Shown piece by piece: positions 16,906-26,357 of a DNA stretch of 49,555 nucleotides. Below the pieces are notes generated by a model that ran no database searches, was not told where the DNA came from, and was given only the letters and a program-made list of their open reading frames with translations. Position 1 is the stretch's first letter. The number at the start of each line of letters is the position of its first letter. The stretch spans positions 1-49,555 of the forward strand of contig NZ_BPQP01000069.1 in the NCBI RefSeq assembly GCF_022179305.1, in the 5' to 3' direction. The position numbers and the translations under genes were made by a program. The DNA comes from Methylobacterium iners. Lineage in GTDB: Bacteria; Pseudomonadota; Alphaproteobacteria; Rhizobiales; Beijerinckiaceae.

Positions 16906-19239
16906 CTACTTTAGCAGCGACACCTGCGCATCGCCCTTGCGCTTCAGGACGTTGACGGTGACGTCCTCGCCATAGCGCTGCAGCCGCAGGTCGAGCCGCG
17001 AATCCCCGAGCTTCAGGTTGAAGATCGAGATGCCGTCGAGGAAGGCCGGCAGGACCGGGTTGCGGAAGCGGATGCGGTTGCGGTCGTGCTGCAGCTCGAT
17101 CCCGAGGCAGGCGGCGAGGAAGGCGAAAGGCGCGGCGGCCGCCCAGGCCTGTGGCGAGCAGGCCACGGGGTAGGAGACCGGCCCGCGTTGGCGCCGGCGC
17201 ATGAAGCCGCAGAAGAGTTCCGGCAGGCGCTTCTGATCCTGGTAGAGGGCAGTGTCGAACATGCCCTCGAAGATCCGCGCAGCCTCGGCCTTGAGGTCGT
17301 AGCGGGCAAGGCCCAGCGCGATCATGGCGTTGTCATGGGGCCAGATCGAGCCGTTGTGGTAGGACATCGGGTTGTAGCGCGCTTCGCCTCGGGCGATCGT
17401 GCGCACGCCCCAGCCGTTGAACCCGTCCTTCGAGAGGAGGTTCGCCGCCACGCTCGCCGCACGCTCAGGCAGCGCGATGCCCGTGAAAAACGCGTGGCCG
17501 GCATTCGACGAGCGCACCGCGCATTGCCGCTTCTCGCCGTCGAGCGCCAGGGCGTAGGTCCCGATCTCCTCGCACCAGAACGCCTCGTCGAAGGCCTTGC
17601 GCAGGGCCTTGGCCTGCCGCGAGAGCTGCTCGGCCATCTCGTCATGGCCGAGCATCGAGGCGAGCTTCGCCGCGCCGTTCTTGGCGGCGTAGACGTAGCC
17701 CTGGACTTCGCAGAGTGCGATCGGCCCCTTCGCGAGACTTCCATCCGTGTGGAAGATCGAGTCGTGGCTGTCCTTCCAGCCCTGATTCTCGAGCCCTTTG
17801 TCGGTGTCGCGGGCGTACTCCACGAAGCCGTCGCCGTCGCGGTCGCCGTGCTTGTCCATCCATTCGATGGCGAGCTCCAGCGCCGGCCAGATCGCGCGAA
17901 CCGTGTCGAGGTCGCCCGTGACGGCGTAGTATTCCGAGGCCAGCATGACGAAGAGCGGCGTGCCGTCGATCGTGCCGTAATAGTGCCGGAAGGGCACCTC
18001 GCCGAGCATCGCCATCTCGCCCCGGCGGGTCTCGTGCAGCACCTTGCCGGGCTGGGCGTCCGCAGAAGGATCGGCGGCCTTGGCCTGTGTCGAAGCGAGG
18101 TAGCGCAGCACGCCCTTGCCGAATTTCGGATCGATCCAGAGGGCCATCATCGCGGTGATGATGCCGTCGCGCCCGAACACGGTGGAGTACCAGGGGATGC
18201 CCGCGAATGGATAAATGCCCTCCGGGGTGCGGCTCGCCAGCATGTAGAGGTCGGCGGTGGCACGGCAGGCGGCCTCGTTGAACTGGTCGTTCGAGGAGAT
18301 CACCGTGGTGATGCCGGCGGTGAGCTGGCGCAGGTCGCGGCGGGAATCGCGGTAGGCCCGGGCGAAGATCACGCCCTCGGCCAGGCCGCGCGGATGGCGC
18401 GGCCCGGCATTGCTGCCGGCCGCCTCGGAGAGACCGGCCGCGGCGTCCTCGCCTACTCGCTCGGCGGCCGGCGCGCTCGTATAGGCGCGGTGCGATTCGA
18501 AGACGACGCGGATGAAGAGCGACGATTTCTCGCCCGGCGCGAGCGAAACCCTGAAGACCGCCTTCCCCGGCTCGATATGCTTCGGTTTAGGTCCGAAATG
18601 AAGGTTCGTGGTGCGAACCATCTCGTCGAGGCCAACGTAGCGGAATTGCACCTCGGATTCGCTGGCGATTTGAACGCTGCGCTTGCCGCGATGCGCCCGG
18701 TCCATCCCGCGCACCTCGAAGAGGTCGCGGAAGTCGGCATCGAAGGTGAGGGCGATCGTGAGGTGGCGGTGGCGCGAATCGTAGTTGCGCAAGCCGATCC
18801 GGTCGTAGCAGGCGCCCCGGAACAGGAACTTGGTGCGCTCGATCGCGATCAATTCGCGGGGGATCGAGGTCTCGTCCTGCGCGTCGATCCGGATGTCGGG
18901 CGTCGTCATGTCGACGCTCAGCGCGCCGTTATCGTCCTGCATCACCGAGGAGAGCAGCAGCGGGCGCTGGTCCTCGATGGTGAAATGCAGCCGCGAGAGG
19001 TAACGGGTGTCCTGGAAATAGAGCCCCTCGGGGCCGGGCAGCACGCCGATGTCGCCGTAGCTGTCGAGGACGGCGAAGGCCTCGCCGAACTTCAGCGAGC
19101 GCAGGGGTCGTTCGACCAGCGAGGTCTGCGCCTCGATATGGTACTGGGGCAGGACCTCGTCGGCATCCTGGAATCCCAGGGGCGAGCGCCCCTCGCGTTC
19201 AGCCACGCTCGCCGTCGCCTTGAGGTCGTTCGCCGCCAT
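16906..19239 (-). CDS. Amylo-alpha-1,6-glucosidase-like (glycogen debranching) enzyme
   Basis: 777 residues. The N-terminal part (about 50-270) matches the bacterial debranching N-terminal beta domain: SYGDIGVLPGPEGLYFQDTR, FLFRGACYDRIGLRNYDSR, and TNLHFGPKP. The rest is an (alpha/alpha)6 barrel with GIPWYSTVFGRDGIITAMM, GWKDSHDSIFHTDG, and YHNGSIWPHDNAMIALGLAR; the Asp and Glu residues in these blocks are the likely catalytic acids. The family cleaves alpha-1,6 branches or related alpha-glucans; some members act on trehalose- or maltosyl-linked products. No signal peptide, so cytoplasmic. It is co-directional with the GT4 gene upstream (19389-20522), suggesting alpha-glucan metabolism. Confidence 0.88.
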   Translation of the reverse strand: MAANDLKATASVAEREGRSPLGFQDADEVLPQYHIEAQTSLVERPLRSLKFGEAFAVLDSYGDIGVLPGPEGLYFQDTRYLSRLHFTIEDQRPLLLSSVMQDDNGALSVDMTTPDIRIDAQDETSIPRELIAIERTKFLFRGACYDRIGLRNYDSRHRHLTIALTFDADFRDLFEVRGMDRAHRGKRSVQIASESEVQFRYVGLDEMVRTTNLHFGPKPKHIEPGKAVFRVSLAPGEKSSLFIRVVFESHRAYTSAPAAERVGEDAAAGLSEAAGSNAGPRHPRGLAEGVIFARAYRDSRRDLRQLTAGITTVISSNDQFNEAACRATADLYMLASRTPEGIYPFAGIPWYSTVFGRDGIITAMMALWIDPKFGKGVLRYLASTQAKAADPSADAQPGKVLHETRRGEMAMLGEVPFRHYYGTIDGTPLFVMLASEYYAVTGDLDTVRAIWPALELAIEWMDKHGDRDGDGFVEYARDTDKGLENQGWKDSHDSIFHTDGSLAKGPIALCEVQGYVYAAKNGAAKLASMLGHDEMAEQLSRQAKALRKAFDEAFWCEEIGTYALALDGEKRQCAVRSSNAGHAFFTGIALPERAASVAANLLSKDGFNGWGVRTIARGEARYNPMSYHNGSIWPHDNAMIALGLARYDLKAEAARIFEGMFDTALYQDQKRLPELFCGFMRRRQRGPVSYPVACSPQAWAAAAPFAFLAACLGIELQHDRNRIRFRNPVLPAFLDGISIFNLKLGDSRLDLRLQRYGEDVTVNVLKRKGDAQVSLLK

Positions 19240-19388
19240 GCTGGTACGTCTCCGGAAGTGAGGGGCCGGAATTCAGGGCCGCGAATCGAAGGGCCGCCGG
19301 ATCGCTTATGCGACACGACGGCCCTCAACGGCAGCCCCGGGAAGGTCATCTTTCGGCATCGATCCATGCAGGACCGATGCCGATCATA

Positions 19389-20522
19389 TCAGGCAGGCAT
19401 CGCCGCCGCCGTCAGGGACGGACGCGAGGAGCCGTTCAAGTCGCCGTATTGCGGGGCGAAGGCCGCCGCAGCCGGAAGCTGAATCACGTTGCCGTCGCTC
19501 GCAAGCAGGGTCTCGTAGGCGCTCACGTATTTGTGCACCATCTTCTCGGCGGTGAAGCCGCTCTCGAAGTGCCGCCGTACGCCGGCGCGGCTCATCGTCT
19601 TGACCCGGTGAACGGCCTCGACCGCCTCATCGAGGGTGTCGACGACGACTCCGCTGACCCCATCAGCGATGACTTCCGGCACAGAGCCGTTGCGGAAGGC
19701 GATCACCGGCGTGCCGGCCGACATCGCCTCGATCATCACGAGGCCGAAGGGCTCCGGCCAGTCGATCGGGAAGGCGAGCGCCAGCGCGTTGCCAAGGAAG
19801 TCCTTCTTCTGCTCCTCGTTGATCTCGCCGATGTACTCGATCAGGGGGTGGTGGATCATCGGTTCGATGACCTCATCCCAGTAATCCTGGTCGGCCTTGT
19901 CGACCTTGGCGGCGATCTTCAGCGGCACGCCGGAGCGCTTGGCCATCTCGATGGCGCGGTCCGGGCGCTTCTCGGGCGAGATGCGGCCGAGGAAGGCGAG
20001 GTAGCCGCCCTTGGCCTCGGGGTAGAACGGGCAGTTCTCCTTGGGCAGGCCGTGATGGATGGTCGAGAGCCAGTTCGCGTTCTTCGGCATGGGCAGGCGC
20101 TGATGGTCCGAGATCGAGACCAGCGGCATGCCCGTGAAGGTGCGATAGACCGGCATGAAGTCCGGCACGTCGAGGCGGCCGTGCATCGTCGTGAGGCACT
20201 TGTGGTTCAGGTCCTCGAACATCGGGTACTGAAGCAGGTCTATGTGGAAGTGGAGCACGTCGAACTCGTGCGCGCGGCGCCGGATCTGGTGCAGCATCGC
20301 GAGGTGGCTTGCGGTGTGGTCGCGGTAGCCTAGCAGGCGCAGGCCCTCCGGCGTGCAGGCCGCGAGCTTGGCAGAGGTCTCCGAATCGCCGCTGGCGAAC
20401 AAGGTCACGTCGTGACCCTGGCGGACAAGTTCTTCGGTGATCCAGGACACCACGCGCTCGGTGCCGCCGTAAAACTTCGGAGGTACAGCCTCCGACAGCG
20501 GAGCGATCTGGGCAATGCGCAC
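19389..20522 (-). CDS. GT4-family glycosyltransferase
   Basis: 377 residues from a GTG start (VRIAQIAPLSEAVPPK). AGGAG lies six bases before this codon, and the conserved GT4 N-terminus begins here; an ATG 21 codons upstream lacks similarity. Key features are PPKFYGGTERVVSWI in the acceptor-domain loop, GYLAFLGRISPEKRPDRAIEMA at the donor domain start, and the donor-site block PEPFGLVMIEAMSAGTPVIA. It is on the same strand as the debranching-like gene 149 bases downstream. It may build an alpha-glucan or glycolipid that the debranching enzyme then trims; the pairing is inferred. Confidence 0.88.
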   Translation of the reverse strand: MRIAQIAPLSEAVPPKFYGGTERVVSWITEELVRQGHDVTLFASGDSETSAKLAACTPEGLRLLGYRDHTASHLAMLHQIRRRAHEFDVLHFHIDLLQYPMFEDLNHKCLTTMHGRLDVPDFMPVYRTFTGMPLVSISDHQRLPMPKNANWLSTIHHGLPKENCPFYPEAKGGYLAFLGRISPEKRPDRAIEMAKRSGVPLKIAAKVDKADQDYWDEVIEPMIHHPLIEYIGEINEEQKKDFLGNALALAFPIDWPEPFGLVMIEAMSAGTPVIAFRNGSVPEVIADGVSGVVVDTLDEAVEAVHRVKTMSRAGVRRHFESGFTAEKMVHKYVSAYETLLASDGNVIQLPAAAAFAPQYGDLNGSSRPSLTAAAMPA

Positions 20523-20760
20523 GAATTGTCTCCTATGAGGTCGAATGTTGCGCCGAATTAACGCGATCCGGCCTGAGTGGGACATGAACGAAACCGACGG
20601 CCAAGGTTATGGTTCCGCAGCGCACCATTCGCCTACAGGGAAATTGCTCGAGACCGGCGATGTCCCCGGAATCCCGCGCTTGCCAGGGTGTGCCGGCCGT
20701 TGCGCCTCACGACCGGAGCCCCCCATGAGCCAAGACGGGCAAGGGGCCTTTCCGGTTCCC

Positions 20761-21516
20761 TCAGCCTGCTTCAGCAGCCACGAGCGCGAAGGTGAGGATG
20801 TCCACCGACCGGGCGCCGGCGCGCATCAGCACCCGCGACGCGGCGTTGGCGGTCGCTCCCGTGGTCATCACGTCGTCCACGAGAAGCACCCGTCGGCCCT
20901 GGAGCTTGGCCCTGGCCGCATCCGGTACCCGGAAGGCGCCCTGAAGGTTTAGCGCGCGGGCCGGACGGCTGAGGCCCACCTGCGGCCGCGTCCGCTTCAC
21001 GCGAGCGAGCGCTCCTGCTTCGACGGGAAGGCCGGCGATGCGGCCGACGCCGCGACCGAGAAGCGCCGCCTGGTTGAAGCGCCGACGCCAAAGGCGCGAC
21101 CAGTGCAGAGGCACGGGAACGAGACAGTCTGCTTCGGCCAGCAATTCGGCTCCGGCGGCGGCCATCATCCGCCCCATCGCGGCGGCGAGATCGAGCCGGT
21201 CCTCGTAGTTGAGCCGGTGCACGAGGTCGCGGGCGACGCCGTCGTAGAGGGCCACCGCCCGAGCCCGCCCGAAGACGGGCGGATCGGCGATGACGCGCGG
21301 CGAAAGCAGGGGCCCGAGATCGACGGCGAACGGCGTCCCGAGCCGCTGGCAGTAAGGCCGCTCGATCAGTCGCAGGCCCGACCAGCACGAGGGGCAGCGA
21401 GCATGGGCATCAGCGATGGCGCTGCCGCAGCCCGGGCAGGTCGGCGGATACACGAGTCCGAGGAAGCCGGCCCAGGCCGACCGGGCGCCCCTCCGGAAGA
21501 CTTGCGCCGCATCCAT
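20761..21516 (-). CDS. ComF-family phosphoribosyltransferase-like protein
   Basis: 251 residues. The N-terminal zinc finger of ComF proteins is present (YPPTCPGCGSAIADAHARC, then PSC), followed by a type I phosphoribosyltransferase fold. The PRPP loop VLLVDDVMTTGATANAA sits near residue 215, and LVPVPLHWSRLWRRRFNQA precedes it. In naturally competent species, ComF helps handle incoming single-stranded DNA; in other bacteria its role is unclear (GntX in E. coli has been linked to gluconate uptake). No other competence genes are in the window. Conserved Cys and Asp residues are intact. The 238-base gap upstream of the GT4 start shows no gene. Confidence 0.9.
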   Translation of the reverse strand: MDAAQVFRRGARSAWAGFLGLVYPPTCPGCGSAIADAHARCPSCWSGLRLIERPYCQRLGTPFAVDLGPLLSPRVIADPPVFGRARAVALYDGVARDLVHRLNYEDRLDLAAAMGRMMAAAGAELLAEADCLVPVPLHWSRLWRRRFNQAALLGRGVGRIAGLPVEAGALARVKRTRPQVGLSRPARALNLQGAFRVPDAARAKLQGRRVLLVDDVMTTGATANAASRVLMRAGARSVDILTFALVAAEAG

Positions 21517-21595
21517 GCTCGCCGGCCGTCACCCTCATCGTCCCACTCCTTCATCGGTGCGGCTCCGAGCTGGGCAGTCAAGGTTGGTGCCAAGG

Positions 21596-22096
21596 CTATC
21601 CCCGGGCATATGATCGGTCGTGGGCGCCCTCGACGCTTTCGAGGCGATCCACGTCGCGGACGAGCGCCGTGGCGAGGCCGGCTGCGACCGCATCTTCCGT
21701 CAGGGCTCGCCCCCAGTCGGAAGCCGAACGCGTGGTGCCGCCCCGCGCCTTGCGGCCGATAAGCGTTCCGGCGATCGCGCCCGCCATGCCGATGAGACCC
21801 GCTGTCACCGGCGAAGCACCTCGTCCTGCGAGCGCCACCCCGCCGACGGCGCCGAGGGCGAGGCGCACCGCGACCGACGGGAGAATGCGACGGTCGGGTG
21901 CGAAGGGCATCTTGTCACCCGCCATTTCGGCGAGGGCCATGGCGCTCGCGAAGCTGCGCGCTTCGGGACTTCCCGGGATCCACCTGACCCGCGACCGGCC
22001 CTCCGCGGCGGCGAAGCTCAGCGCGGCGCAGGCCGTCATGCTGCGCATTCCCGTCACGAAGCCGATGCCGAACGAGGTCCTATATCTTTGCATCAC
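21596..22096 (-). CDS. DUF4126-type small membrane protein
   Basis: 166 residues with several hydrophobic segments. The N-terminal signature IGFVTGMRSMTACAALSFAA and the Gly/Ala-rich SVAVRLALGAVGGVALAG and TAGLIGMAGAIAGTLIG stretches match DUF4126-family proteins, which have no assigned function. The C-terminal part is hydrophilic with a helical EDAVAAGLATALV segment. It is divergent from the DUF2243 gene; the 152-base space between the two starts shows no recognised promoter motif. Confidence 0.68.
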   Translation of the reverse strand: MMQRYRTSFGIGFVTGMRSMTACAALSFAAAEGRSRVRWIPGSPEARSFASAMALAEMAGDKMPFAPDRRILPSVAVRLALGAVGGVALAGRGASPVTAGLIGMAGAIAGTLIGRKARGGTTRSASDWGRALTEDAVAAGLATALVRDVDRLESVEGAHDRSYARG

Positions 22097-22248
22097 GCCT
22101 GCTCCTTCGCTGTTGCGGGGACAAGCCGCGGGCGGGTCGGATGGTTTCGGCGCGACGAGGGCTTAGCCCATGTGATCCGAGATGGGCGGTCTTCGGCGGT
22201 ATGGAGGGTGCCCGGTCCGCTCTGCGCGGGCCCGCGAGGAGATGGATG

Positions 22249-22755
22249 ATGGATGCGAGAGACGGCGGCAGGACCGGATTTCCGACATCGGCCGCGATCC
22301 TGTTCGGCCTCGGTGTCGGCGGCTTCTTCGACGGGATCGTGCTTCACCAGATCCTGCAATGGCACCACCTCGTCACCAGCGCCGGATATCCGCCGGACAG
22401 CGTCGAGAACCTGAAGATCAACACGCTCTTCGACGGCCTGTTTCATGCCGCCACCTACCTCTTCACCCTGGCCGGCCTCGTCGTGCTCTGGCGATACGCG
22501 CGGCGGAACCACGTGCAATGGTCGGGCCTGCTGCTGCCGGGCGGTATCCTAATTGGCTTCGGGCTCTTCAACCTGGTCGAGGGGGTGATCAACCATCACC
22601 TGCTCGGCCTCCACCACGTCAACGAGACGGTGCCGCGCGAGCAGTGGATCTACTGGGATGTCGGCTTCCTCGCCTGGGGCGCGGCGATGCTGGCGGGGGG
22701 CTGGATCATGCTGAGGCGCGGGAAGGCGCGCACTCTGGCCGGTTCGGTCTCTTAG
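22249..22755 (+). CDS. DUF2243 membrane protein
   Basis: 168 residues with four hydrophobic helices. GAGGAG lies seven bases upstream of the ATG at 22249; another ATG three bases earlier is less well spaced, and upstream in-frame codons overlap the divergent promoter region. Conserved His-rich motifs identify DUF2243: FFDGIVLHQILQWHH, LFDGLFHAATYLF, NLVEGVINHHLLGLHHVNE. Repeated His in membrane helices suggests haem or metal binding, but no function is established. Followed by a methyltransferase gene 65 bases later on the same strand. Confidence 0.83.
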   Translation: MDARDGGRTGFPTSAAILFGLGVGGFFDGIVLHQILQWHHLVTSAGYPPDSVENLKINTLFDGLFHAATYLFTLAGLVVLWRYARRNHVQWSGLLLPGGILIGFGLFNLVEGVINHHLLGLHHVNETVPREQWIYWDVGFLAWGAAMLAGGWIMLRRGKARTLAGSVS

Positions 22756-22820
22756 GAGGCTTCCGACCGTCGAGCCCCGATCGAGGTGGCGGATCGCGCC
22801 GGCGCCTCCATTTACCGGCG

Positions 22821-23714
22821 ATGACCCATCCCCCGCCCCTCTTCGACACCGCGCTCGCGCGCCGACGGCTCGCGCGGGCCAGGGCCGCGGGCTATGCCGA
22901 CTTCCTGCTCGCGCGCTTGGCCGATGATCTTGAGGACCGGCTCGGCGCGGTGCTGCGGCGCTTTCCCCGCGCGCTCGACCTCGCCACGCCGACGCCTGTC
23001 GCGGCGGACCGCCTGCACCGCGATTCGCGCATCGACACGCTCATCCGCCTCTGTGCCGTCACCGGTGAGCCCGGGCCAGGCCTCCTCGTCGGCGATCCCG
23101 AGGCGCTGCCCCTGGGCGGCGGTGCGTTCGATCTCGCCGTGTCCCTGCTGGCGCTCCAGCACGTGAACGATCTGCCCGGCGTCCTGGTCCAGCTTCGACG
23201 GGCCTTGCGGCCGGATGGGCTGTTCATGGGCGCCCTTCTCGGCGGGCGCAGCCTCTTCGAGCTCCGCCAAGCCTTCGGCGAGGCCGAGAGCGGGGTCGAG
23301 GGCGGGATCAGCCCCCGCGTCGCGCCCTTCGCGGAGGTGCGCGACCTCGGCGGCCTGCTGCAGCGGGCGGGCTTCGCCCTGCCCGTCGCCGACACCGAGA
23401 CGCTCACGGTGCGCTACGACGATCCCTTCGCGCTGATGCGCGACCTGCGCGCCATGGGCCTGACCAACGTGCTGACCGAGCGCCGCCGGACGCCGCTCCG
23501 CCGCGCCACCCTGATGCGGATGGCCGCGATCTACGCCGAGCGCTTCGCGGACCCTGACGGACGCCTGCGCGCGACCTTCGAGATCCTGTGGCTCTCCGGC
23601 TGGGCGCCGCATGAGAGCCAGCAGAAGCCGCTGAAGCCCGGCAGCGCCAAGGCGCGCCTCGCCGAGGCACTGGGCACGACCGAACGGAATCCTGACATGG
23701 GGAGCGAACGATGA
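22821..23714 (+). CDS. SAM-dependent methyltransferase, BioC/NDUFAF5-like
   Basis: 297 residues. The class I methyltransferase core is weakly motif-conserved at the usual Gly loop but clear later: GDPEALPLGGGAFDLAVSLLALQHVNDLP, then LRRALRPDGLFMGALLGG. The opening LFDTALARRRLARARAAG and the closing WLSGWAPHESQQKPLKPGSA match alphaproteobacterial homologues of the mitochondrial complex I assembly factor NDUFAF5. NDUFAF5 hydroxylates an Arg of complex I; bacterial relatives are annotated as BioC-like. It is ATGA-coupled to the DUF427 gene. Substrate unproven. Confidence 0.82.
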   Translation: MTHPPPLFDTALARRRLARARAAGYADFLLARLADDLEDRLGAVLRRFPRALDLATPTPVAADRLHRDSRIDTLIRLCAVTGEPGPGLLVGDPEALPLGGGAFDLAVSLLALQHVNDLPGVLVQLRRALRPDGLFMGALLGGRSLFELRQAFGEAESGVEGGISPRVAPFAEVRDLGGLLQRAGFALPVADTETLTVRYDDPFALMRDLRAMGLTNVLTERRRTPLRRATLMRMAAIYAERFADPDGRLRATFEILWLSGWAPHESQQKPLKPGSAKARLAEALGTTERNPDMGSER

Positions 23715-24076
23715 GGGAACCTGGACCGGACCATCCGATCACGATTGCGCCGCATCCCAGACGCGTCCGCGTCCGGCTCGGCGGCGTCGTCATCGCCGAG
23801 AGCCGGGCCGTCCTGACCCTGAAGGAGGGGCGCTTCCCGCCCGTCCTCTACATCCCCCGCGCCGACGCCCGGATGGAGCATTTCAGGCCGAGCGCTCGCC
23901 GGACGCATTGCCCCTACAAGGGTGACGCGGCCTATTTCAGCCTGCAGGTGGGCGATGTCGTGCGGCCCGATGCGGTCTGGAGCTACGAGGACCCCTTCCC
24001 CGCCGTCGCGGCGATCACGGGCCACCTCGCCTTCTATCCGGACAGGGTCGACGCGATCGAGGAAGGGCCGGCCTGA
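23711..24076 (+). CDS. DUF427 domain protein
   Basis: 121 residues. The single DUF427 beta-barrel-like domain is recognisable by VRVRLGGVVIAESRAVL, PVLYIPRADARMEHF, HCPYKGDAAYFSL, and AVWSYEDPFPAVAAITGHLAFYPDRVD. The family is small and widespread, with no proven activity. Its ATG overlaps the methyltransferase stop by four bases (ATGA), so translation is coupled. It converges on the amine oxidase gene with six bases between stop codons. Confidence 0.88.
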   Translation: MREPGPDHPITIAPHPRRVRVRLGGVVIAESRAVLTLKEGRFPPVLYIPRADARMEHFRPSARRTHCPYKGDAAYFSLQVGDVVRPDAVWSYEDPFPAVAAITGHLAFYPDRVDAIEEGPA

Positions 24077-24082
24077 GCGGAC

Positions 24083-25396
24083 TCAACGCCCGAGCGCCGC
24101 TGCCACCGCGCGGGCGGCCCTTTCGCCCTCCTCGTAGGCGCCGCCCGCAGTCCCCCATTGCAGCCGCGAGAGCGCTTCGCCGGCGAACCAGAGCCGGTCG
24201 GCGATCGGCTCAAGGAGGACCTGGCGCGCGCCGGCATGGCCGGGCGGGACGACCGCCCAGGACCCGCGCGACCAGGGATCGTGCCGCCATTCGCTGACCG
24301 CTGAGACCGTGAGGTCGCGCAGCGCCCGCTCGCCGAAATGCTCGGCGAGCACGGTCCGGACGAAGCGGCGGGTGCCGTCCGGGCCGCCGCCGCGGGCGTC
24401 GAGGCTCGCGCAGGACGGCAGATCGAGTTCGAAATAGTGGAAGGGCGTGCCGTCGAGCCGGGTGAGCAGGCCCGGCGGCATGTGCCGGCCCCCGACGATG
24501 CTCGCGAGCCGGTCCGCCCCGCGGAAGGGGCTTGAGGGCCAGTGCAGCACGGCATGCTCGTAGATGCCGGGGCGAAACCCGTCGATGGCGCCGCGCACCG
24601 CCTCGGGCAGCGCGGGCGTAAATGCCGGCCCCTGCTGCAACACCATCATCGGCAGGGTGATGATTACCGCCCTGGCCGAGAGAGCGGTACCGTCGGCGGT
24701 TTCGACCCGGACCCCCGCACCCGACCAATCGATGCCGGTCGCCTCCGTGCGAAGGGCGATGGGCAAACCCTGGGCGAGGCGGGCCAGGTAGGCGCCATAG
24801 CCGCCGGCGATGAAGCGGTTGTCGCCGTACTCCATGCTCGGGAAATCCTGGAGCGACACCTCGTCGAGTGGCCGGCCGGACACCAGGCCGTGGACCAGGG
24901 CGACCCGCTCGCCCCAGGGTCCCAAGCCGGGAGGCAGCGCGCGGGCCGCCGGTCGGTCCAGGCCGCCGCGAGCCGCTTCCGTGGTGAGGAAACGGTCCGT
25001 GACGGCGAAGGCCCGCCCGTGCGCCGACGCTTCCGCGGGCCGGCCAGGGCGGCGCCCGACCCAGAGATGGCTGTTCTGCGCAGCGACCCGCAGGGGCTCG
25101 CCCCGCACGGTCCCGAGTTGGACGAGCGGGTTGATCGGCCCGGCATGGAGCCAGTGTGCCCCGAGGTCGACGGCGTGCCCCCTGAGATGGGTGGTGACGA
25201 CGCGGCCGCCGACCCGGCCGCGCGCCTCGATCACCGCCACCCTGACGCCACGGGCGGCGAGCAGCCGCGCCGCCGCGATGCCCGCCGCGCCGGCGCCGAT
25301 GACGACGACCTCGGGATCAGCGGGCAGCTCGGCGAAGCGCGGCGCGATCGTGGGACGAAAGCGCTCGTGCTCCGGCCGCGCGATGCGGTTCAGCAT
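24083..25396 (-). CDS. Flavin-containing amine oxidase (monoamine-oxidase-like)
   Basis: 437 residues from MLNRIARPEHE; this start lies 13 bases after the stop of the kelch-protein gene, so the two probably share a transcript. An FAD-binding Rossmann fold opens the protein: VVVIGAGAAGIAAARLLAARG, then VIEARGRVGGRV. The GGYGAYLARLAQGL segment and the C-terminal LWFAGEALSRLQWGTAGGAYEEGE (FAD contact and GG-x-x-x-G) are typical of the MAO/PAO family. It oxidises an amine to an imine with H2O2 release; substrate unknown. It has no signal peptide, so cytoplasmic or unlike the Tat-exported plant-type enzymes. Confidence 0.87.
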   Translation of the reverse strand: MLNRIARPEHERFRPTIAPRFAELPADPEVVVIGAGAAGIAAARLLAARGVRVAVIEARGRVGGRVVTTHLRGHAVDLGAHWLHAGPINPLVQLGTVRGEPLRVAAQNSHLWVGRRPGRPAEASAHGRAFAVTDRFLTTEAARGGLDRPAARALPPGLGPWGERVALVHGLVSGRPLDEVSLQDFPSMEYGDNRFIAGGYGAYLARLAQGLPIALRTEATGIDWSGAGVRVETADGTALSARAVIITLPMMVLQQGPAFTPALPEAVRGAIDGFRPGIYEHAVLHWPSSPFRGADRLASIVGGRHMPPGLLTRLDGTPFHYFELDLPSCASLDARGGGPDGTRRFVRTVLAEHFGERALRDLTVSAVSEWRHDPWSRGSWAVVPPGHAGARQVLLEPIADRLWFAGEALSRLQWGTAGGAYEEGERAARAVAAALGR

Positions 25397-25409
25397 GCTT
25401 CGCGGTCGG

Positions 25410-26357
25410 TCATCGCGTCGCCGCGCCGCCCTTCGGGTCGAACACCTCCACGATGCCCGAGCGATCACCGCCGGGCTTGGGGCTGCCCACCAGGGTGTAG
25501 ATGCGTCCCTCGTGCGTCACCGCGCCGAAGCCGTGGCGGGCCGTCGGGAGCCGGGCGAGGCTCCGCCAGAAATTGCCCGGCAAGTCGAAAGCCTCGACGG
25601 CGTCATAGGTCTTCAGGTTCGATTCGCCGCCAATCACGTAGACCTCCTGCCCGAGCGCTGCCGAGGCGGCGCCGCTCCGACGCGTCGGGAGCGGCGCGGC
25701 GGCCGCCCAGGAGTTCTTGGCGGGATCGTAGACTTCGTTGGCTGCGAGGTTCTCGGCGGGATTCCCGTCGACCCGGCCGCCGATCGCCACGAGCCGGCCG
25801 CCGGAGGCCTGGACGGAGAGATGATCGCGCGGCGTCGGCAGGGGCGCGGCCTTGATCCAGCTGTCCGTCGCCGGGTCGTAGATCTCGTGGGCTGGGTTGT
25901 TGGCCCGGCCTGTGACGCTGCCGCCGACGACGTGGATGCGGCCGCCGATGATGGCGGCACCGCCGGCCGCGCGGGCGGTCGGCAGCGGGGCCCGCGGCTC
26001 CCAGACCTTCGTGCTCGGGTCGTAGGACCAGACCCGGGCGGTCGCTTCCCAGCCGTTGACGTAGCCGCCGAACACGTAGATCCGGCCGCCATGCCCGACG
26101 GCCATGGTGTGGTGCACCGGATAGGGAAAGGCGGTGCCCTTCTCCCAGGCGTCGCGGCTCAGGTCGTAGACGAGAAGCTCCGTCGCCCCGTTGAAGTCGC
26201 CGACGACGTAGGCCTTGCCGTCGATGGACGCGACCGCGACCTCGGAGCGCTCGGCCGACGCCGAACTCGCGCCGGCCCAGGCGCCGACTCCGTGAGCGCC
26301 CGCCGGCCCGCCGGCGATGAGGGCGAGCAGGGCAAGGGCTGAGAGCGTGCGCGTCAT
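25410..26357 (-). CDS. Exported kelch-repeat beta-propeller protein
   Basis: 315 residues from MTRTLSALALLALIAGGPAGAHG, a signal peptide with likely cleavage at AHG or AGA. The mature part has about six kelch repeats, each with a Gly-Gly pair and spaced Tyr and Trp, for example GRIYVFGGYVNGW, GRIHVVGGSVTGRAN, GRLVAIGGRVDG and QEVYVIGGESN, with YDPATDSWIKAAPLPTPRD-type links. Kelch propellers bind proteins or sugars, and bacterial periplasmic forms include sialate mutarotase and galactose-oxidase-like proteins. No catalytic residues of those enzymes are identifiable here. It lies upstream of the amine oxidase with a 13-base gap, suggesting an operon; a functional link is possible. Confidence 0.85.
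   Translation of the reverse strand: MTRTLSALALLALIAGGPAGAHGVGAWAGASSASAERSEVAVASIDGKAYVVGDFNGATELLVYDLSRDAWEKGTAFPYPVHHTMAVGHGGRIYVFGGYVNGWEATARVWSYDPSTKVWEPRAPLPTARAAGGAAIIGGRIHVVGGSVTGRANNPAHEIYDPATDSWIKAAPLPTPRDHLSVQASGGRLVAIGGRVDGNPAENLAANEVYDPAKNSWAAAAPLPTRRSGAASAALGQEVYVIGGESNLKTYDAVEAFDLPGNFWRSLARLPTARHGFGAVTHEGRIYTLVGSPKPGGDRSGIVEVFDPKGGAATR

Noticed and set aside
19354-19382. Hairpin CGGCATCG/CGATGCCG after the GT4 gene at 19389
   Set aside because: An 8-bp stem with a long loop but no T-run in the direction of transcription; not convincing as a terminator.
17086-19482. A very long plus-strand frame (798 codons) opposite the debranching-like enzyme
   Set aside because: It mirrors a well-supported gene; its translation has no family features.
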